Positions 9,146-20,006 of a DNA stretch of 64,000 bases are shown here, one piece after another. Both the position numbers and the translations under genes were made by a program. Origin of the DNA: Marinomonas polaris DSM 16579 (GTDB taxonomy: Bacteria; Pseudomonadota; Gammaproteobacteria; Pseudomonadales; Marinomonadaceae). How positions within the stretch are numbered: the first letter of the stretch is position 1; every line of letters begins with the position of its first letter. The DNA lies in NCBI RefSeq assembly GCF_900129155.1, contig NZ_FQVF01000012.1:98670-162669 (forward strand), read 5' to 3'. The notes under the pieces were generated by a model. The model was not told the origin of the DNA and did not search any database. It saw only the letters and a program-made list of their open reading frames with translations.

Positions 9146-11137
9146 TTGAACGATATGCTGAAAAATATACTGTTGTGGTTGGTTATAGCTGCTGTACTAC
9201 TAACTGTGTTTAATAACTTTAATACGACATCTGACACAAATCGAATTTCTTATTCCGAGTTTGTGAAAGAAGTCCAAGATGGCCGTATAGCGAAAGTAGT
9301 TGTTGATGGTTATACCATTAGCGGCAGCCGAACTAGTGGTGACACCTTTGATACTGTGCGTCCTGCGGCAGCTGATCCAAAAATAATGGATGATTTGCTT
9401 AGCAATAATGTGGTTGTTGAAGGGCGTATGCCTGAACAGCAAAGTATTTGGACTCAACTATTAGTTGCCAGTTTTCCTATTCTTCTTATTCTTGCCATCT
9501 TCATGTTTTTCATGCGCCAAATGCAAGGCGGTGGTGGTGGCAAGGGCGGTCCAATGTCTTTTGGTAAATCCAAAGCACGCCTTTTGCCTGAAGATCAGAT
9601 TAAAACAACGTTTGCAGATGTTGCTGGTTGTGACGAAGCAAAAGAAGACACCTCAGAATTGGTGGATTTTCTTCGCGAGCCGAGTAAGTTTCAGCGCCTT
9701 GGTGGTAAAATACCTCGTGGTATCTTAATGTGTGGGCCTCCAGGTACAGGTAAAACTTTGTTGGCTAAAGCAATTGCTGGCGAAGCAAAAGTGCCGTTCT
9801 TTACTATTTCTGGTTCTGACTTCGTTGAAATGTTTGTTGGTGTTGGTGCGTCTCGTGTCCGTGACATGTTTGAGCAAGCGAAAAAACATGCGCCATGTAT
9901 CATCTTTATCGATGAGATTGATGCTGTTGGTCGTAATCGTGGTTCCGGTATGGGCGGTGGTAACGATGAGCGTGAGCAGACATTGAACCAACTGTTGGTT
10001 GAAATGGATGGTTTCGAGGGTAACGAAGGTATTATTGTTATTGCTGCGACAAACCGTCCGGACGTATTAGATCCAGCTTTGCTTCGTCCTGGTCGTTTTG
10101 ACCGTCAAGTACAAGTAGGCTTACCTGATATTCGTGGTCGTGAACAAATTCTAAAAGTGCATTTGCGTAAAGTGCCTTGTGATGATGACGTAGAACCAAA
10201 GAACATTGCCCGTGGTACGCCTGGTTTCTCTGGTGCTGATTTGGCTAACCTAGTTAATGAAGCGGCATTGTTTGCTGCTCGTTCTAATCGTCGATTGGTA
10301 AATATGGAGCAGCTTGAGCTAGCAAAAGATAAAATCCTCATGGGTGCTGAACGTAAAACCATGGTGATGAGTGATAAAGAAAAGCTTAATACTGCCTACC
10401 ATGAAGCTGGCCATACTATTATTGGTTATTTAATGCCTGAGCATGATCCAGTTTATAAGGTATCTATTATTCCTCGTGGTCGTGCACTAGGTGTCACTAT
10501 GTATTTACCTGAAGAAGATAAATACAGTATTAGTAAGCGTGGTCTTGAAAGTCAGGTGTGTAGTTTGTATGGCGGTCGTATTGCTGAAGAAATGATTCAT
10601 GGCTTTGATGGTGTTTCGACCGGTGCCTCAAATGATATTGAGCGCGCAACAAGTATTGCTCGTAACATGGTAACTAAATGGGGTTTGTCTGAAAAACTTG
10701 GTCCATTCGCCTATGAAGAAGATGATAATAATGGTGGCTATATTTCTGGGCCAACTGGAAGTAAGGCAAACTATTTCTCGCCTGAAACTGGCAAGATTAT
10801 AGATGCTGAGGTTCAAGATATTATTAGTCGTTGTTATTCAAAAGCGACAACGATATTGGTTGAAAATCGTCCTAAGCTAGATGTTATGGCGGAAGCATTG
10901 ATGCAGTATGAGACAATTGATGCTAAGCAAATCAAAGAGATTATGGACGGTAAAAAGCCATCTCCTCCTGAAGGTTGGTCTGATCCTAGTGCTAACACTC
11001 CTAAAGGTGATGATGCAGATAAAGTGAATGACGAAGTTGTTGCTTCATCTGGTGATGGTTCTTCTGAAAGTGAGGCAGAGTCAGATGATCTTGACTCTAC
11101 TTCTGGTCAAGCTTCACCTAAACCAGCAGGTGAATAA
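9146..11137 (+). CDS. ftsH: ATP-dependent membrane zinc protease FtsH
   Basis: Membrane-anchored AAA+ protease that degrades misfolded membrane proteins and regulators. Two transmembrane segments (about 8-22 and 104-123) flank a periplasmic part. The AAA module has Walker A GPPGTGKT (197-204) and Walker B IIFIDEID, and the protease has the zinc motif HEAGH (419-423). The C-terminal tail is acidic and Ser-rich. I place the start at TTG 9146 because aagagg lies seven bases upstream. A GTG at 9140 in the same frame would sit directly on that Shine-Dalgarno. Downstream folP and glmM follow in the usual order. Confidence 0.96.
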   Translation: MNDMLKNILLWLVIAAVLLTVFNNFNTTSDTNRISYSEFVKEVQDGRIAKVVVDGYTISGSRTSGDTFDTVRPAAADPKIMDDLLSNNVVVEGRMPEQQSIWTQLLVASFPILLILAIFMFFMRQMQGGGGGKGGPMSFGKSKARLLPEDQIKTTFADVAGCDEAKEDTSELVDFLREPSKFQRLGGKIPRGILMCGPPGTGKTLLAKAIAGEAKVPFFTISGSDFVEMFVGVGASRVRDMFEQAKKHAPCIIFIDEIDAVGRNRGSGMGGGNDEREQTLNQLLVEMDGFEGNEGIIVIAATNRPDVLDPALLRPGRFDRQVQVGLPDIRGREQILKVHLRKVPCDDDVEPKNIARGTPGFSGADLANLVNEAALFAARSNRRLVNMEQLELAKDKILMGAERKTMVMSDKEKLNTAYHEAGHTIIGYLMPEHDPVYKVSIIPRGRALGVTMYLPEEDKYSISKRGLESQVCSLYGGRIAEEMIHGFDGVSTGASNDIERATSIARNMVTKWGLSEKLGPFAYEEDDNNGGYISGPTGSKANYFSPETGKIIDAEVQDIISRCYSKATTILVENRPKLDVMAEALMQYETIDAKQIKEIMDGKKPSPPEGWSDPSANTPKGDDADKVNDEVVASSGDGSSESEAESDDLDSTSGQASPKPAGE

Positions 11138-11171
11138 CGTCGAACTGTTAATTTTTTGATATGGTTTTTTC

Positions 11172-12005
11172 ATGTCGTTAATGCCTTTTGGGGACAAGTC
11201 GCTAGACTTGTCCCTTCCTCATGTAATGGGGATACTAAATATTACTCCTGACTCGTTTTCGGATGGTGGTGCTTTTAATTCATTAGATGCTGCTTTGCGT
11301 CAGGCTGAAAAGATGATTAAAGAGGGTGCTAGCATTATAGATGTTGGTGGTGAGTCGACTCGCCCTGGTGCCGCGCCTGTTTCTATTCAGCAAGAACTGG
11401 ATCGTGTGTTGCCTATTGTTGAAGCAATAAAAAAACGCTTCGATATCGTTGTGTCTGTAGATACTAGTACAACGGAGGTAATTCATGGGGCTGCTCTTTT
11501 AGGGATGGGGTTTATAAATGATGTTAGGGCGCTTGAGCGTGATGGTGCTTTGCAGGCCGCTGCCGAAACTGATTTGCCTATTTGTTTGATGCATATGAAA
11601 GGTGTGCCGCAAACAATGCAGGATCGACCTGATTATGTATCGGTGGTTGATGACGTTTTGAGTTATTTGATGTCTAGGGTTGTTGAGTGTGAGTCGGTTG
11701 GTATTTCTCGGTCTCGCCTTATTTTGGACCCAGGTATTGGGTTTGGGAAAACGCTGGCGCATAATTTATCGCTGCTGAAGCATACTGAAGTGTTTAAAGG
11801 TCTGGGGTTTGAAGTTCTTGTCGGTCTTTCGAGAAAGACTATGATAGGAGAAGCTTTAGGTTTGCCGGTTGAAGAGCGCTTATATGGCACTATGGGAGCA
11901 AATGCTTCTGCTTATTTGAAGGGTGCTCGTATTTTTAGAGTTCATGATGTTAGGCCGCATGTTGAAATGTTGGCGTTAATGTCTCGTATTGAGAGAGAGA
12001 TTTAA
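11172..12005 (+). CDS. folP: dihydropteroate synthase
   Basis: Joins p-aminobenzoate to 6-hydroxymethyl-dihydropterin diphosphate in folate synthesis; the sulfonamide target. The 277-residue TIM barrel carries [11 protein letters not shown] (23-33), [10 protein letters not shown] (57-66), a DPGIGFGK loop and the SRKTMIG lysine motif. The stop codon overlaps the glmM ATG by one base (TAATG), indicating coupled translation in an ftsH-folP-glmM unit. Confidence 0.96.
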   Translation: MSLMPFGDKSLDLSLPHVMGILNITPDSFSDGGAFNSLDAALRQAEKMIKEGASIIDVGGESTRPGAAPVSIQQELDRVLPIVEAIKKRFDIVVSVDTSTTEVIHGAALLGMGFINDVRALERDGALQAAAETDLPICLMHMKGVPQTMQDRPDYVSVVDDVLSYLMSRVVECESVGISRSRLILDPGIGFGKTLAHNLSLLKHTEVFKGLGFEVLVGLSRKTMIGEALGLPVEERLYGTMGANASAYLKGARIFRVHDVRPHVEMLALMSRIEREI

Positions 12006-13351
12006 TGCGTAAGTATTTTGGTACAGATGGAATTCGTGGGAAAGTCGGTACGACGCCAATTACGCCAGAGTTTATGCTTAAGCTTGGTTGGGCGGCTGGC
12101 CAAGTTTTTAAGGAAAATGATAAGAAGATTCTGATAGGTAAAGATACTCGTATTTCTGGTTACATGTTTGAGTCTGCGCTTGAGTCTGGCATTGTTGCGG
12201 CCGGTGCGGATGTGCGTTTAGTTGGCCCTATGCCAACGCCTGCGATTGCTTATTTGACTCGAACATTCCGTGCGAGTGCTGGCATTGTTATTAGTGCGTC
12301 TCATAATCCTTATACTGACAATGGTATTAAGTTTTTTTCTGCCGAAGGTGGAAAGATTTCTGATGAGATAGAAGAGCGCATTGAGTATTTTCTTGAGCAG
12401 CCAATGGTAGTGGTTGAATCTAGTCTTATCGGGCGTGCAAAGCGTATTGATGATGCTGCAGGGCGTTACATTGAATATTGTAAGGGTACGTTCCCTATTG
12501 GTTTGCAGTTAAGCGGTCTTAAAATCGTTGTCGATTGTGCTGATGGTGCTACCTATCACGTTGCTCCTCGTGTGTTTTCCGAGCTGGGTGCGGAAGTTAT
12601 ATCGATTGGTGTTAATCCTGATGGATTGAATATCAATGAGTTTAGTGGTGCGACTAAGCCAGAGTTGTTACGTAAAAATGTTTTAGCTGAAGAAGCTGAT
12701 CTTGGTATCGCGCTAGATGGTGATGGTGACCGCTTGATATTAGTTGATCGTCACGGTGTGGTGCGCGATGGTGATGATATTCTGTATATTATCGCTAATC
12801 ATCTTATGCGTACTGGGCGTTTTAGTGGTGGTGTTGTTGGTACTCTGATGAGTAACTTCGGCTTGGAATTGGCTTTCTCTGAAACGGGTATTGGCTTTAG
12901 TCGCGCTGCGGTTGGAGATAGGTACGTCAATGAAAAATTGATGCAGCATGGTTGGGTGTTGGGTGGTGAGCCATCTGGGCATATCGTATGTCGCTCAATT
13001 ACTACGACAGGCGATGGTATCATTGCTGCGCTTCAGGTGCTTCGTGCCATGGTTGAAGAGGGTAAGGCGCTTGATGAGCTCTTGGTTGGCTTGGTTAAAT
13101 TTCCTCAAAAGTTGAAAAATATTCGTGTGGCCAAGCGTTTTATTCCAAATGAAGAGCCAGCTTTGCAGAAGGCAATTGCTGTAGCAAATGAGCGTTTGAA
13201 CGGCTTGGGCCGTGTATTGCTTCGGGCTTCTGGTACTGAACCTTTGATTCGAGTTATGGTCGAGGGTCGAGATAATGACACTGTAGATGAGCTTGTTGAT
13301 TATTTAGTTGAAGAAGTTAATTCTGTAGTTTCCGCTAAAGCAAATACATAA
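12005..13351 (+). CDS. glmM: phosphoglucosamine mutase
   Basis: Converts glucosamine-6-phosphate to glucosamine-1-phosphate for UDP-GlcNAc and hence peptidoglycan and LPS. The 448-residue protein has the phosphoserine loop ISASHNP (active serine S99), the metal-binding loop DGDGDR (238-243), a GGEPSGH sugar-binding loop and the C-terminal [12 protein letters not shown] phosphate-binding loop. Length equals the family norm of about 445. Follows folP with a one-base overlap. Confidence 0.97.
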   Translation: MRKYFGTDGIRGKVGTTPITPEFMLKLGWAAGQVFKENDKKILIGKDTRISGYMFESALESGIVAAGADVRLVGPMPTPAIAYLTRTFRASAGIVISASHNPYTDNGIKFFSAEGGKISDEIEERIEYFLEQPMVVVESSLIGRAKRIDDAAGRYIEYCKGTFPIGLQLSGLKIVVDCADGATYHVAPRVFSELGAEVISIGVNPDGLNINEFSGATKPELLRKNVLAEEADLGIALDGDGDRLILVDRHGVVRDGDDILYIIANHLMRTGRFSGGVVGTLMSNFGLELAFSETGIGFSRAAVGDRYVNEKLMQHGWVLGGEPSGHIVCRSITTTGDGIIAALQVLRAMVEEGKALDELLVGLVKFPQKLKNIRVAKRFIPNEEPALQKAIAVANERLNGLGRVLLRASGTEPLIRVMVEGRDNDTVDELVDYLVEEVNSVVSAKANT

Positions 13352-13395
13352 AATGAATTTTATGTATTGAATAACAATAAATACTTGAAACCAAA

Positions 13396-13419
13396 GCGCC
13401 CATTCCATAGAATGGGCGC
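13396..13419 (+). other. stable GC hairpin between glmM and tpiA
   Basis: Perfect 10-bp stem (gcgcccattc / gaatgggcgc) with a four-base loop, 44 bp after glmM and 21 bp before the tpiA ATG. No T run follows, so it is not a standard terminator. It could be an RNA-processing or stabilising element, or a Rho-related site. Confidence 0.6.
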
Positions 13420-13440
13420 CTCGAATTTAGGGGTTAGGAT

Positions 13441-14190
13441 ATGATTCGTCAGAAAATAGTAGCTGGTAACTGGAAAATGAATGGCTCGAAAGAGTCTATT
13501 GTTTCACTGATTAACGGTTTGCTTGAGATGGATGGTTCTAGCTCTGAAGTGGTTGTTGCTCCATCTTTTCCCTATTTGTCGCAAGTTGATGAATTGATAT
13601 CTGCTAGTAGTATAGTTTTAGCTGCGCAGAATGTTAGTCAAGAAGTGAAAGGTGCCTTTACAGGTGAAGTATCTACTTCTATGTTGGGCGACTTTGGGGT
13701 TAAGTATGTGTTGCTTGGTCATTCAGAGAGGCGTTCTCTTTATGGTGAAACAAATGAGCTTATAGCTTCTAAAGTAAAAGCAGTTTTAGATTTTGGTTTG
13801 ACTCCAATGTTATGTATCGGTGAAACATTGGCTGAGCGAGAGTCAGGCAAGACGCTAGAAGTATGTGAACAGCAACTTCAGGCTGTTGTTGATGTTGTTG
13901 GTATCGCTTCATTTGAGCAGATGGTTATTGCTTATGAGCCGGTATGGGCAATAGGGACAGGTTTGTCCGCAAGTGCAGAACAAGCACAAGATGTTCATAA
14001 ATCTATTCGGGCCTTTTTGGCCAAAACATCGGAATCTGTTTCTCAGAAAGTGCAGATTCTATATGGTGGAAGTGTTAAGGCATCAACCAGCTCGGCTTTG
14101 TTTCAAATGCCTGATGTAGATGGTGCTCTTGTTGGTGGTGCATCTCTTGATGCAAAAGAATTTATCGCGATTGTAAAAACAGCAGGTTAA
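13441..14190 (+). CDS. tpiA: triosephosphate isomerase
   Basis: Interconverts dihydroxyacetone phosphate and glyceraldehyde-3-phosphate. The 249-residue TIM barrel has all catalytic residues: K12 (GNWKMNG), H94 (LLGHSERR) and E166 (AYEPVWAIGTG), plus the YGGSVK phosphate loop. Start ATG 13441 is preceded by ggggttagg. It ends four bases before the secG ATG; the glmM-tpiA-secG order is common in gammaproteobacteria. Confidence 0.97.
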   Translation: MIRQKIVAGNWKMNGSKESIVSLINGLLEMDGSSSEVVVAPSFPYLSQVDELISASSIVLAAQNVSQEVKGAFTGEVSTSMLGDFGVKYVLLGHSERRSLYGETNELIASKVKAVLDFGLTPMLCIGETLAERESGKTLEVCEQQLQAVVDVVGIASFEQMVIAYEPVWAIGTGLSASAEQAQDVHKSIRAFLAKTSESVSQKVQILYGGSVKASTSSALFQMPDVDGALVGGASLDAKEFIAIVKTAG

Positions 14191-14193
14191 TTG

Positions 14194-14547
14194 ATGGAAG
14201 CACTAATTTTAGTTTTGCATGTACTGGCGGCGGTAGTTATTATCGCGTTGGTTTTGTTGCAGCAAGGCAAAGGTGCGGACGCTGGCGCCTCTTTTGGTGG
14301 TGGTGCGTCCCAGACAGTATTTGGGAGTCAAGGTGGTGGTAGTTTCTTTGGGAAAATGACCGCAGTGTTTGCATTGATTTTCTTTTTGACTAGTTTTGGT
14401 CTGGCTTTTTTTGCCAGTGAACAAGCAAAAAGTGTTTCAGGTGCGCTTGATTTTGTTCCTTCAGCTCCTCAAGTTGAAGAAACTATAGGTTTACCAGAGT
14501 TAGGTGATAAGAAAAAAACATCATCTGATCTACCTGTAACTGAGTAA
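14194..14547 (+). CDS. secG: preprotein translocase subunit SecG
   Basis: Small integral subunit of the SecYEG channel. The 117-residue protein has two transmembrane helices (about 2-20 and 54-74) linked by the conserved glycine-rich cytoplasmic loop (QQGKGADAGASFGGGASQTVFG). An in-frame TTG directly after the tpiA stop could lengthen it by one codon, but ATG 14194 with agcagg seven bases upstream is better. Leads into tRNA-Leu, as in E. coli secG-leuU. Confidence 0.94.
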   Translation: MEALILVLHVLAAVVIIALVLLQQGKGADAGASFGGGASQTVFGSQGGGSFFGKMTAVFALIFFLTSFGLAFFASEQAKSVSGALDFVPSAPQVEETIGLPELGDKKKTSSDLPVTE

Positions 14548-14598
14548 TATTTAGTTATACTGGTTTTGAAAGTGTTTGTGTTAGCTGTGTAGTGCTTT

Positions 14599-14684
14599 GC
14601 GGATGTGGCGGAATTGGTAGACGCGCCACCTTGAGGGGGTGGTGAGCTATGCTCGTGGGGGTTCGAGTCCCCCCATCCGCACCA
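14599..14684 (+). tRNA. tRNA-Leu (GAG anticodon)
   Basis: An 86-nt cloverleaf with CCA encoded. The acceptor stem is GCGGATG / CATCCGC, the anticodon stem CCACC / GGTGG holds loop TTGAGGG (anticodon GAG), the long variable arm (gagctatgctc) marks a class II tRNA, and the T stem is GGGGG / CCCCC around TTCGAGT. It occupies the same place as leuU (also GAG) downstream of secG in E. coli. Confidence 0.96.
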
Positions 14685-14900
14685 ATCTTGAATTGATGTC
14701 GTATTTTGTGTATGATGTCGGAATATTGATGCAGAGCAATCTGGTTTGTCGAGATTTGAGTTTCTTTTTTAAAAGATATTCTTCTCATGGTTTTCCTAGT
14801 TTAGGTATCCGCACCAGTTTGTTCTTAGTGTTTAGTGTCAGGATTGACGACCTTCTTTATGAAGGATGCTCTCTCAGTTTTATTTGAGCAGAGTGCTGAG

Positions 14901-14921
14901 AACCCCTATATGGGGTTTTTT
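14901..14921 (+). terminator. terminator of the secG/tRNA-Leu transcript
   Basis: Stem aacccc / ggggtt with a four-base loop (tata) followed by six T residues. It closes the transcript carrying secG and tRNA-Leu. Confidence 0.8.
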
Positions 14922-14955
14922 GTTATCTGTACTGTTACTGTTTATAAATGAAAAT

Positions 14956-14976
14956 GGGCCTTGAGCCCGTTTTTTG
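14956..14976 (+). terminator. possible second terminator before rimP
   Basis: Short stem GGGC / GCCC with a five-base loop and a run of six T residues beginning at 14970. The four-base stem is weak. It overlaps an in-frame TTG at 14961 upstream of rimP, which argues against starting rimP there. Confidence 0.45.
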
Positions 14977-15014
14977 TTTCTGCGTTTTACAAAATTGGTT
15001 TTCGGAGAAAACGA

Positions 15015-15476
15015 TTGTCAGCAAAATATACGATTTTAGAAGAACTTATTCGACCAGTCGTTGAAGGTTTAGGGTTTGAGTTTTGGGGGATGGAATATTT
15101 ATCTTTAGGTAAAGATTCTGTGCTTCGTATTTATATCGAAACGGATGCTGAAAAAGGGATTGACGTAGAAGATTGCGCCCGAGTTAGCCGTCAAGTTAGT
15201 TCTATTCTAGATGTTGAAGACCCAATTACTGGGGAGTACAACCTAGAGGTATCGTCACCAGGTTTAGATCGGCCTTTATTCAGTTTGGCTCAATATCAGG
15301 CTTATATCGGTTCTATTGTTTCTTTGCGCTTGCGTGTGCCTTTTGATGGGCGACGTAAGTTTAAAGGGCAACTAATGGGGATCGAAAGCGAAGATATTGT
15401 TATTCGCGTAGATCAAGAAGAATACTTATTGCCTATCGATTTGATCGATAAAGCAAATGTTGTTCCACAATTTTAA
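15015..15476 (+). CDS. rimP: ribosome maturation factor RimP
   Basis: Needed for assembly of the 30S subunit. The 153-residue protein shows the conserved blocks [38 protein letters not shown] and [14 protein letters not shown]. The start is taken as TTG 15015 because GGAGA lies six bases upstream and the length then matches the family (about 150); an in-frame TTG at 14961 would fall on a hairpin. First gene of rimP-nusA-infB-rbfA-truB. Confidence 0.93.
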   Translation: MSAKYTILEELIRPVVEGLGFEFWGMEYLSLGKDSVLRIYIETDAEKGIDVEDCARVSRQVSSILDVEDPITGEYNLEVSSPGLDRPLFSLAQYQAYIGSIVSLRLRVPFDGRRKFKGQLMGIESEDIVIRVDQEEYLLPIDLIDKANVVPQF

Positions 15477-15504
15477 AAATTAACCTTGAAGAGAGGCTAA
15501 AAGG

Positions 15505-16995
15505 ATGAGCAAAGAAATTCTTTTGGTAGTGGAAGCCGTTTCCAACGAGAAAGATGTTCCGAAACAAGTTATTTTCGAAGCCGTTGAAATTGCTTTAGCT
15601 AGTGCTGCCAAACGCCGTTTTGAAGAAGACGCATTAATTCGCGTCTCTATTGATCAGCGTACAGGTGATTACAAAACTTACCGTCAATGGCATATTGTTG
15701 CAGATGAAGATTATTCCGCTCCAGCATTCGAATTAACAATTGATGATTCTGAAGAACAAAATCTTGGTGTGCCTATTGGCGAGATTTACGAAGAAGAAGT
15801 TGAGTCTGAAGTATTTGGTCGTATTGCTGCCCAAACAGCTAAACAAGTTATCGTACAAAAGGTACGTGAAGCTGAACGCGCTAAAATGGTGGCGTTGTAC
15901 ACGGAAAAAGTTGGCAAGCTTGTTCATGGTCAGGTCAAAAAAGTGACTCGTGATAGCTTGATTATTGATCTTGGTGAAAACGCGGAAGCGTCATTACCAA
16001 AAGATCAATTGATCGCTCGTGAAAGTTTCAGAATGAATGACCGTATCCGTGCATTGTTGCTTGAAATTCGCGATGACAGTCGTGGTGCGCAATTAATTCT
16101 GTCTCGTAACGCGCCAGCATTCATGATCGAGTTGTTCCGCCTTGAAGTGCCAGAAATCGCTGAAGAAGTTATCGAAATTCGTGGTGCTGCACGTGATCCT
16201 GGTTTACGTGCCAAAATTGCTGTTAAAACGAATGACCGCCGTATTGACCCAATCGGTGCTTGTGTCGGTATGCGTGGTGCGCGAGTTCAAGCAGTCTCTA
16301 ACGAGATGAATGGCGAACGTGTTGATATCGTACTTTGGGATGATAACCCAGCTCAGCTAGTGATCAACGCAATGGCACCTGCAGAAGTGGACTCTATTGT
16401 CATTGATGAAGATGCGCATTCTATGGATGTTGCCGTCAAGAGTGATAATTTAGCACAAGCGATTGGCCGTAATGGTCAAAACGTTCGTTTAGCGTCTACT
16501 CTGACTGGTTGGTCTTTGAATGTAATGACCAGCGAAGATGCAGAAGCTAAGCAGCAAGAAGAATCGCAAAAGCTGATTGATATCTTCGTTAATGGATTAG
16601 ATATCGATGATGATTTGGCGATCCAGATGGTTGATGAGGGATTCACTTCTTTAGAAGAAGTCGCTTATATCCCAATGGAAGAAATGTTAGACATCGATGG
16701 ATTTGATGAAGATTTAGTAAACGAGCTACGTTCACGTGCAAAAGAAGCTTTGCTGAACCAAGCGCTTCAAGCTGAAGAGCAATTAGACGATGCCAAACCT
16801 GCTGCCGACTTATTGGCGATGGAAGGAATGGATAACCACCTTGCTTTGGTGCTTGCTTCTATGGGTGTTGTTACTATGGAAGATTTGGCTGAACAATCAG
16901 TTGATGAATTGCTTGACGTTGAAGGTATGACTGAAGAGGGTGCAGGTCGTCTTATCTTGACTGCTCGCGCACCTTGGTTTACTGAATCTGAATAA
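15505..16995 (+). CDS. nusA: transcription termination/antitermination factor NusA
   Basis: RNA polymerase-binding factor for pausing, termination and rRNA antitermination. The 496-residue protein has the N-terminal RNAP-binding domain (1-130), an S1 domain (about 135-200, [21 protein letters not shown]), two KH domains ([27 protein letters not shown]) and two C-terminal acidic repeats (about 365-490), the layout found in E. coli (495 aa). SD aagagagg lies nearby at 15488. The product acts on boxA leaders such as the one at 63830. Confidence 0.97.
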   Translation: MSKEILLVVEAVSNEKDVPKQVIFEAVEIALASAAKRRFEEDALIRVSIDQRTGDYKTYRQWHIVADEDYSAPAFELTIDDSEEQNLGVPIGEIYEEEVESEVFGRIAAQTAKQVIVQKVREAERAKMVALYTEKVGKLVHGQVKKVTRDSLIIDLGENAEASLPKDQLIARESFRMNDRIRALLLEIRDDSRGAQLILSRNAPAFMIELFRLEVPEIAEEVIEIRGAARDPGLRAKIAVKTNDRRIDPIGACVGMRGARVQAVSNEMNGERVDIVLWDDNPAQLVINAMAPAEVDSIVIDEDAHSMDVAVKSDNLAQAIGRNGQNVRLASTLTGWSLNVMTSEDAEAKQQEESQKLIDIFVNGLDIDDDLAIQMVDEGFTSLEEVAYIPMEEMLDIDGFDEDLVNELRSRAKEALLNQALQAEEQLDDAKPAADLLAMEGMDNHLALVLASMGVVTMEDLAEQSVDELLDVEGMTEEGAGRLILTARAPWFTESE

Positions 16996-17021
16996 AATCT
17001 GAGTACATAAGGGGGAACTTA

Positions 17022-19595
17022 ATGACAGTTCAAACCGTAAAGATACTATCCGAGCTGGTAAATACGCCAGTCGATAAGCTACTAGCTCAGATGAAAGACG
17101 CTGGTCTGCCTCAAACGAGTGCAAGCCAAGAAGTCTCTGAAGTTGAAAAGCAAGCACTATTGAATTATTTGAAGCGTCAACATGGTGAAGAGGGCGATAA
17201 CAGCCAGCGTATTACTTTACAGCGTAAGACGACAAGTACCTTATCTCGTGGTGATGGCGGAAAAGCTGTCAATGTTGCTGTGAAGAAAAAACGCACTTAT
17301 GTTAAGCGTGATGATGTAGATGAAGAAGCTCAACAGAAAGAAGAGTTAGCGAAGCGTCTTGCAGAAGAGCAAGAACGTTTAGCACAAGAGAAAGCTCGTC
17401 TTGAGTTAGAGCGTAAGCAAGAAGAAGAGAAGGCGGCCAAAGCGAAGGCTGAAGCCGAAGAAAAAGCGCGTCAAGAAGCAACGGTGAAAAACGTCGTAGC
17501 GGATGCTGGCGCGGTCAATGAAACGGAGCAGTATGTTTCCGATATAGGAGCGGCAGAACCCGTGGAATCACCGAAGCAGCCTAAAGCGGCGAAAAAAGTG
17601 TCTCAACCAGCAATGGATAGTAAAAAATCTACTGTTGCACCTAAAGGCAAAAAGGGTCCAGTTAGACATGACAACGACAAAGATAAAGATAAACCTCGTG
17701 GTCGCGTAAACCCAGACAACAAACGTACTTCACGCGTTAATGTGAATGATGAAGATGAATTTACTCGTCGTGGTAAATTGGGTCGTAAGAATAAGAAGCC
17801 ATCTAAACAAGAACATGGTTTCCAAAAGCCTACGGCTAAAATGATCCATGAAGTGGCATTGCCTGAAAGTATTACAGTGGCTGATCTTGCTGAAAAAATG
17901 GCAGTGAAAGGCGCTGAAGTTATTAAGATCATGTTTAAAATGGGCGCTATGGCGACTATTAACCAGACAATTGACCGTGATACAGCGACTTTAGTTGTTG
18001 AAGAAATGGGCCATACGGTTAAGTTTATCGATGAAAATGCTGTCGAAAACGACATGATTGAAGCCATTGACTACCAAGGTGAAGCAATTAAACGTGCACC
18101 AGTAGTTACCGTAATGGGTCACGTTGACCATGGTAAAACATCATTGCTTGATTACATTCGTACAACTCGTGTTGCTGCGGGTGAGTCTGGCGGTATTACC
18201 CAGCACATTGGTGCTTACCATGTTGAAACACCACATGGCATGATCAGCTTCTTGGATACACCTGGACACGCTGCGTTTACCTCTATGCGTGCTCGTGGTG
18301 CTAAGGCGACAGACATTGTTATTCTAGTTTGTGCTGCTGATGATGGTGTAATGCCGCAAACAATCGAGGCGATCCAGCATGCACGTGCAGCTGGTGTACC
18401 AATGGTTGTTGCCATGACTAAGATCGACAAAGAAGGCGCTGATATCGATCGTGTTAAAAATGAATTGGTAGCGCAAGAAGTTGTGCCAGAAGAATGGGGT
18501 GGTGACATCCAGTTTGTTGGCGTATCTGCAAAATCTGGTGAAGGTATCGAAGCGCTTTTAGAAGCGGTTCTTCTTCAGGCTGAAGTATTAGAGTTGACGG
18601 CTGTTCCTAGCGCACCTGCTAAAGGGGTTGTTGTTGAAGCTCGCCTTGATCGTGGTCGTGGTTCTGTTGCAACTTTGCTTGTGCAAAACGGTACTTTGAA
18701 GAAAGGCGACATTGTGTTAGCCGGTCTTCAAATGGGTCGTGTTCGTGCTTTGTTGGATGAAACTGGTAAGGCTATTGACTCTGCAGGTCCATCTATTCCA
18801 GTTGAGATTCTTGGTCTTGACGGAACGCCAGAAGCTGGTGAAGAGTTCATCGTTGTTGCTGATGAGCGTAAAGCGCGTGAAGTAGCTAACTTCCGTCAGG
18901 GTAAATACCGCGAAGTACGCTTTGCTCGTCAACACTCTGCTAAATTGGAGAACTTGTTCTCTGAAATGGGTAAAGACGAAGTTCGTACTTTGAATGTGGT
19001 TCTAAAAGCAGACGTTCGTGGTTCTCTAGAAGCTTTGATCAAATCATTGACTGATATGAACACTGACGAAGTAAAAGTGAATGTCGTATCTAGTGGCGTT
19101 GGTGGTATCACCGAAACGGATGCTACTTTGGCTTTAGCTTCAGATGCCGTTATCTTTGGTTTCAACGTACGTGCTGATAACTCTGCTAAGCAGTTTATCG
19201 AACGTGAAAGTATTGATCTTCGTTACTACAGCGTTATCTACAACATCATTGATGATGTTAAGTCTGCTTTGTCTGGTATGTTGTCGCCAGATCTTCGTGA
19301 AGACATCAAAGGTACTGCTGAAGTGCGTGATGTGTTCCGTTCGCCTAAGTTTGGCTTGGTTGCCGGCTGTATGGTTATCGAAGGTACGGTTTACCGTAAC
19401 AAGCAGATCCGTGTATTGCGTGATGACGTTGTTATTTACGAAGGTGAACTTGAGTCTCTTCGTCGTTTCAAAGATGCTGTTAACGAAGTTAGCCGCGGTA
19501 TGGAATGTGGTATCGGCGTGAAGAACTACAATGATGTCAAAGTAGGCGATAAGATCGAGGTTTTTGAAACCGTCGAAGTAGCGCGTACGCTTTAA
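17022..19595 (+). CDS. infB: translation initiation factor IF-2
   Basis: GTPase that places initiator tRNA on the 30S subunit. The 857-residue protein has an IF2_N domain at the start, a long charged linker rich in Lys, Glu and Ala (about 90-260), a second IF2_N motif, then the G domain with GHVDHGKT (366-373), DTPGH and TKID, and domains II-IV. Preceded by aaggggga. Length is between E. coli (890) and Pseudomonas (840). No internal in-frame start for a short isoform was established. Confidence 0.97.
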   Translation: MTVQTVKILSELVNTPVDKLLAQMKDAGLPQTSASQEVSEVEKQALLNYLKRQHGEEGDNSQRITLQRKTTSTLSRGDGGKAVNVAVKKKRTYVKRDDVDEEAQQKEELAKRLAEEQERLAQEKARLELERKQEEEKAAKAKAEAEEKARQEATVKNVVADAGAVNETEQYVSDIGAAEPVESPKQPKAAKKVSQPAMDSKKSTVAPKGKKGPVRHDNDKDKDKPRGRVNPDNKRTSRVNVNDEDEFTRRGKLGRKNKKPSKQEHGFQKPTAKMIHEVALPESITVADLAEKMAVKGAEVIKIMFKMGAMATINQTIDRDTATLVVEEMGHTVKFIDENAVENDMIEAIDYQGEAIKRAPVVTVMGHVDHGKTSLLDYIRTTRVAAGESGGITQHIGAYHVETPHGMISFLDTPGHAAFTSMRARGAKATDIVILVCAADDGVMPQTIEAIQHARAAGVPMVVAMTKIDKEGADIDRVKNELVAQEVVPEEWGGDIQFVGVSAKSGEGIEALLEAVLLQAEVLELTAVPSAPAKGVVVEARLDRGRGSVATLLVQNGTLKKGDIVLAGLQMGRVRALLDETGKAIDSAGPSIPVEILGLDGTPEAGEEFIVVADERKAREVANFRQGKYREVRFARQHSAKLENLFSEMGKDEVRTLNVVLKADVRGSLEALIKSLTDMNTDEVKVNVVSSGVGGITETDATLALASDAVIFGFNVRADNSAKQFIERESIDLRYYSVIYNIIDDVKSALSGMLSPDLREDIKGTAEVRDVFRSPKFGLVAGCMVIEGTVYRNKQIRVLRDDVVIYEGELESLRRFKDAVNEVSRGMECGIGVKNYNDVKVGDKIEVFETVEVARTL

Positions 19596-19607
19596 TAGGA
19601 CAAGATC

Positions 19608-19997
19608 ATGGCAGGCGAATTTAGTCGTACTAGTCGGATTGGTGACCAGCTCCAAAAGGAGCTGGCGTCCTTGATCCAGTTTGAAGTAAAAGATCCTCGC
19701 TTAGGATTAGTTACTGTCAACGAAGTACGTGTAGCAAAAGATTTAGGCTATGCGGATATTTATTACACCGTACTTGGTAAAGATGACCAGCCAGAAGTAT
19801 TGGCTGAGAACCAAGCTGCACTTGATAGTGCGAAAGGGTTCTTGCGTCGTCGTTTAGCACAAGAAGTAAAACTTCGTGTTATGCCGCATTTGCGTTTCCA
19901 CTACGACCAGAGTGTTGTTAATGGTTCACGCATGTCTGCTCTTATTGACGAAGCAATTCGTGATGATGAGACAAAAAACGGTAACGAAGGCGAGTAA
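19608..19997 (+). CDS. rbfA: ribosome-binding factor A
   Basis: KH-fold protein that binds 30S precursors and helps 16S 5'-end maturation. The 129-residue protein shows RTSRIGDQLQKELASLI, VKDPRLGLVTVNEVRV and the C-terminal MPHLRFHYDQSVVNGSRM typical of the family. It begins 12 bp after infB and ends 9 bp before truB, the standard operon arrangement. Confidence 0.96.
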   Translation: MAGEFSRTSRIGDQLQKELASLIQFEVKDPRLGLVTVNEVRVAKDLGYADIYYTVLGKDDQPEVLAENQAALDSAKGFLRRRLAQEVKLRVMPHLRFHYDQSVVNGSRMSALIDEAIRDDETKNGNEGE

Positions 19998-20006
19998 TAA
20001 GTTCGT

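Larger units (their letters stand above)
14685..15014. other. gene-free stretch with a repeated tRNA 3' end
   Basis: No protein gene seen in these 330 bases. At 14807-14816 the ten bases atccgcacca repeat exactly the 3' end of the tRNA-Leu gene (14675-14684), about 120 bp downstream. No cloverleaf surrounds this copy. Two hairpin-plus-T-run terminators follow (14901 and 14956). E. coli has tRNA-fMet (metY) in the equivalent interval; no such gene is visible here. Confidence 0.6.

Noticed and set aside
9140..9146. GTG at 9140 as the start of ftsH
   Set aside because: The Shine-Dalgarno aagagg ends about one base before this GTG; TTG 9146 has proper spacing.
14555..14788. Minus-strand open frame of 77 codons over tRNA-Leu giving a GADGGTRTPT-type peptide
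   Set aside because: This is the well-known false protein obtained by reading tRNA-Leu backward; it overlaps a clear tRNA.
17603..18067. Long minus-strand frame inside infB
   Set aside because: Lies wholly within a strongly conserved gene in another frame; residues are a codon-bias shadow with no family match.
19140..19655. 171-codon minus-strand frame spanning the infB-rbfA junction
   Set aside because: Overlaps two well-supported genes and shows no recognizable domain; length comes from codon bias.
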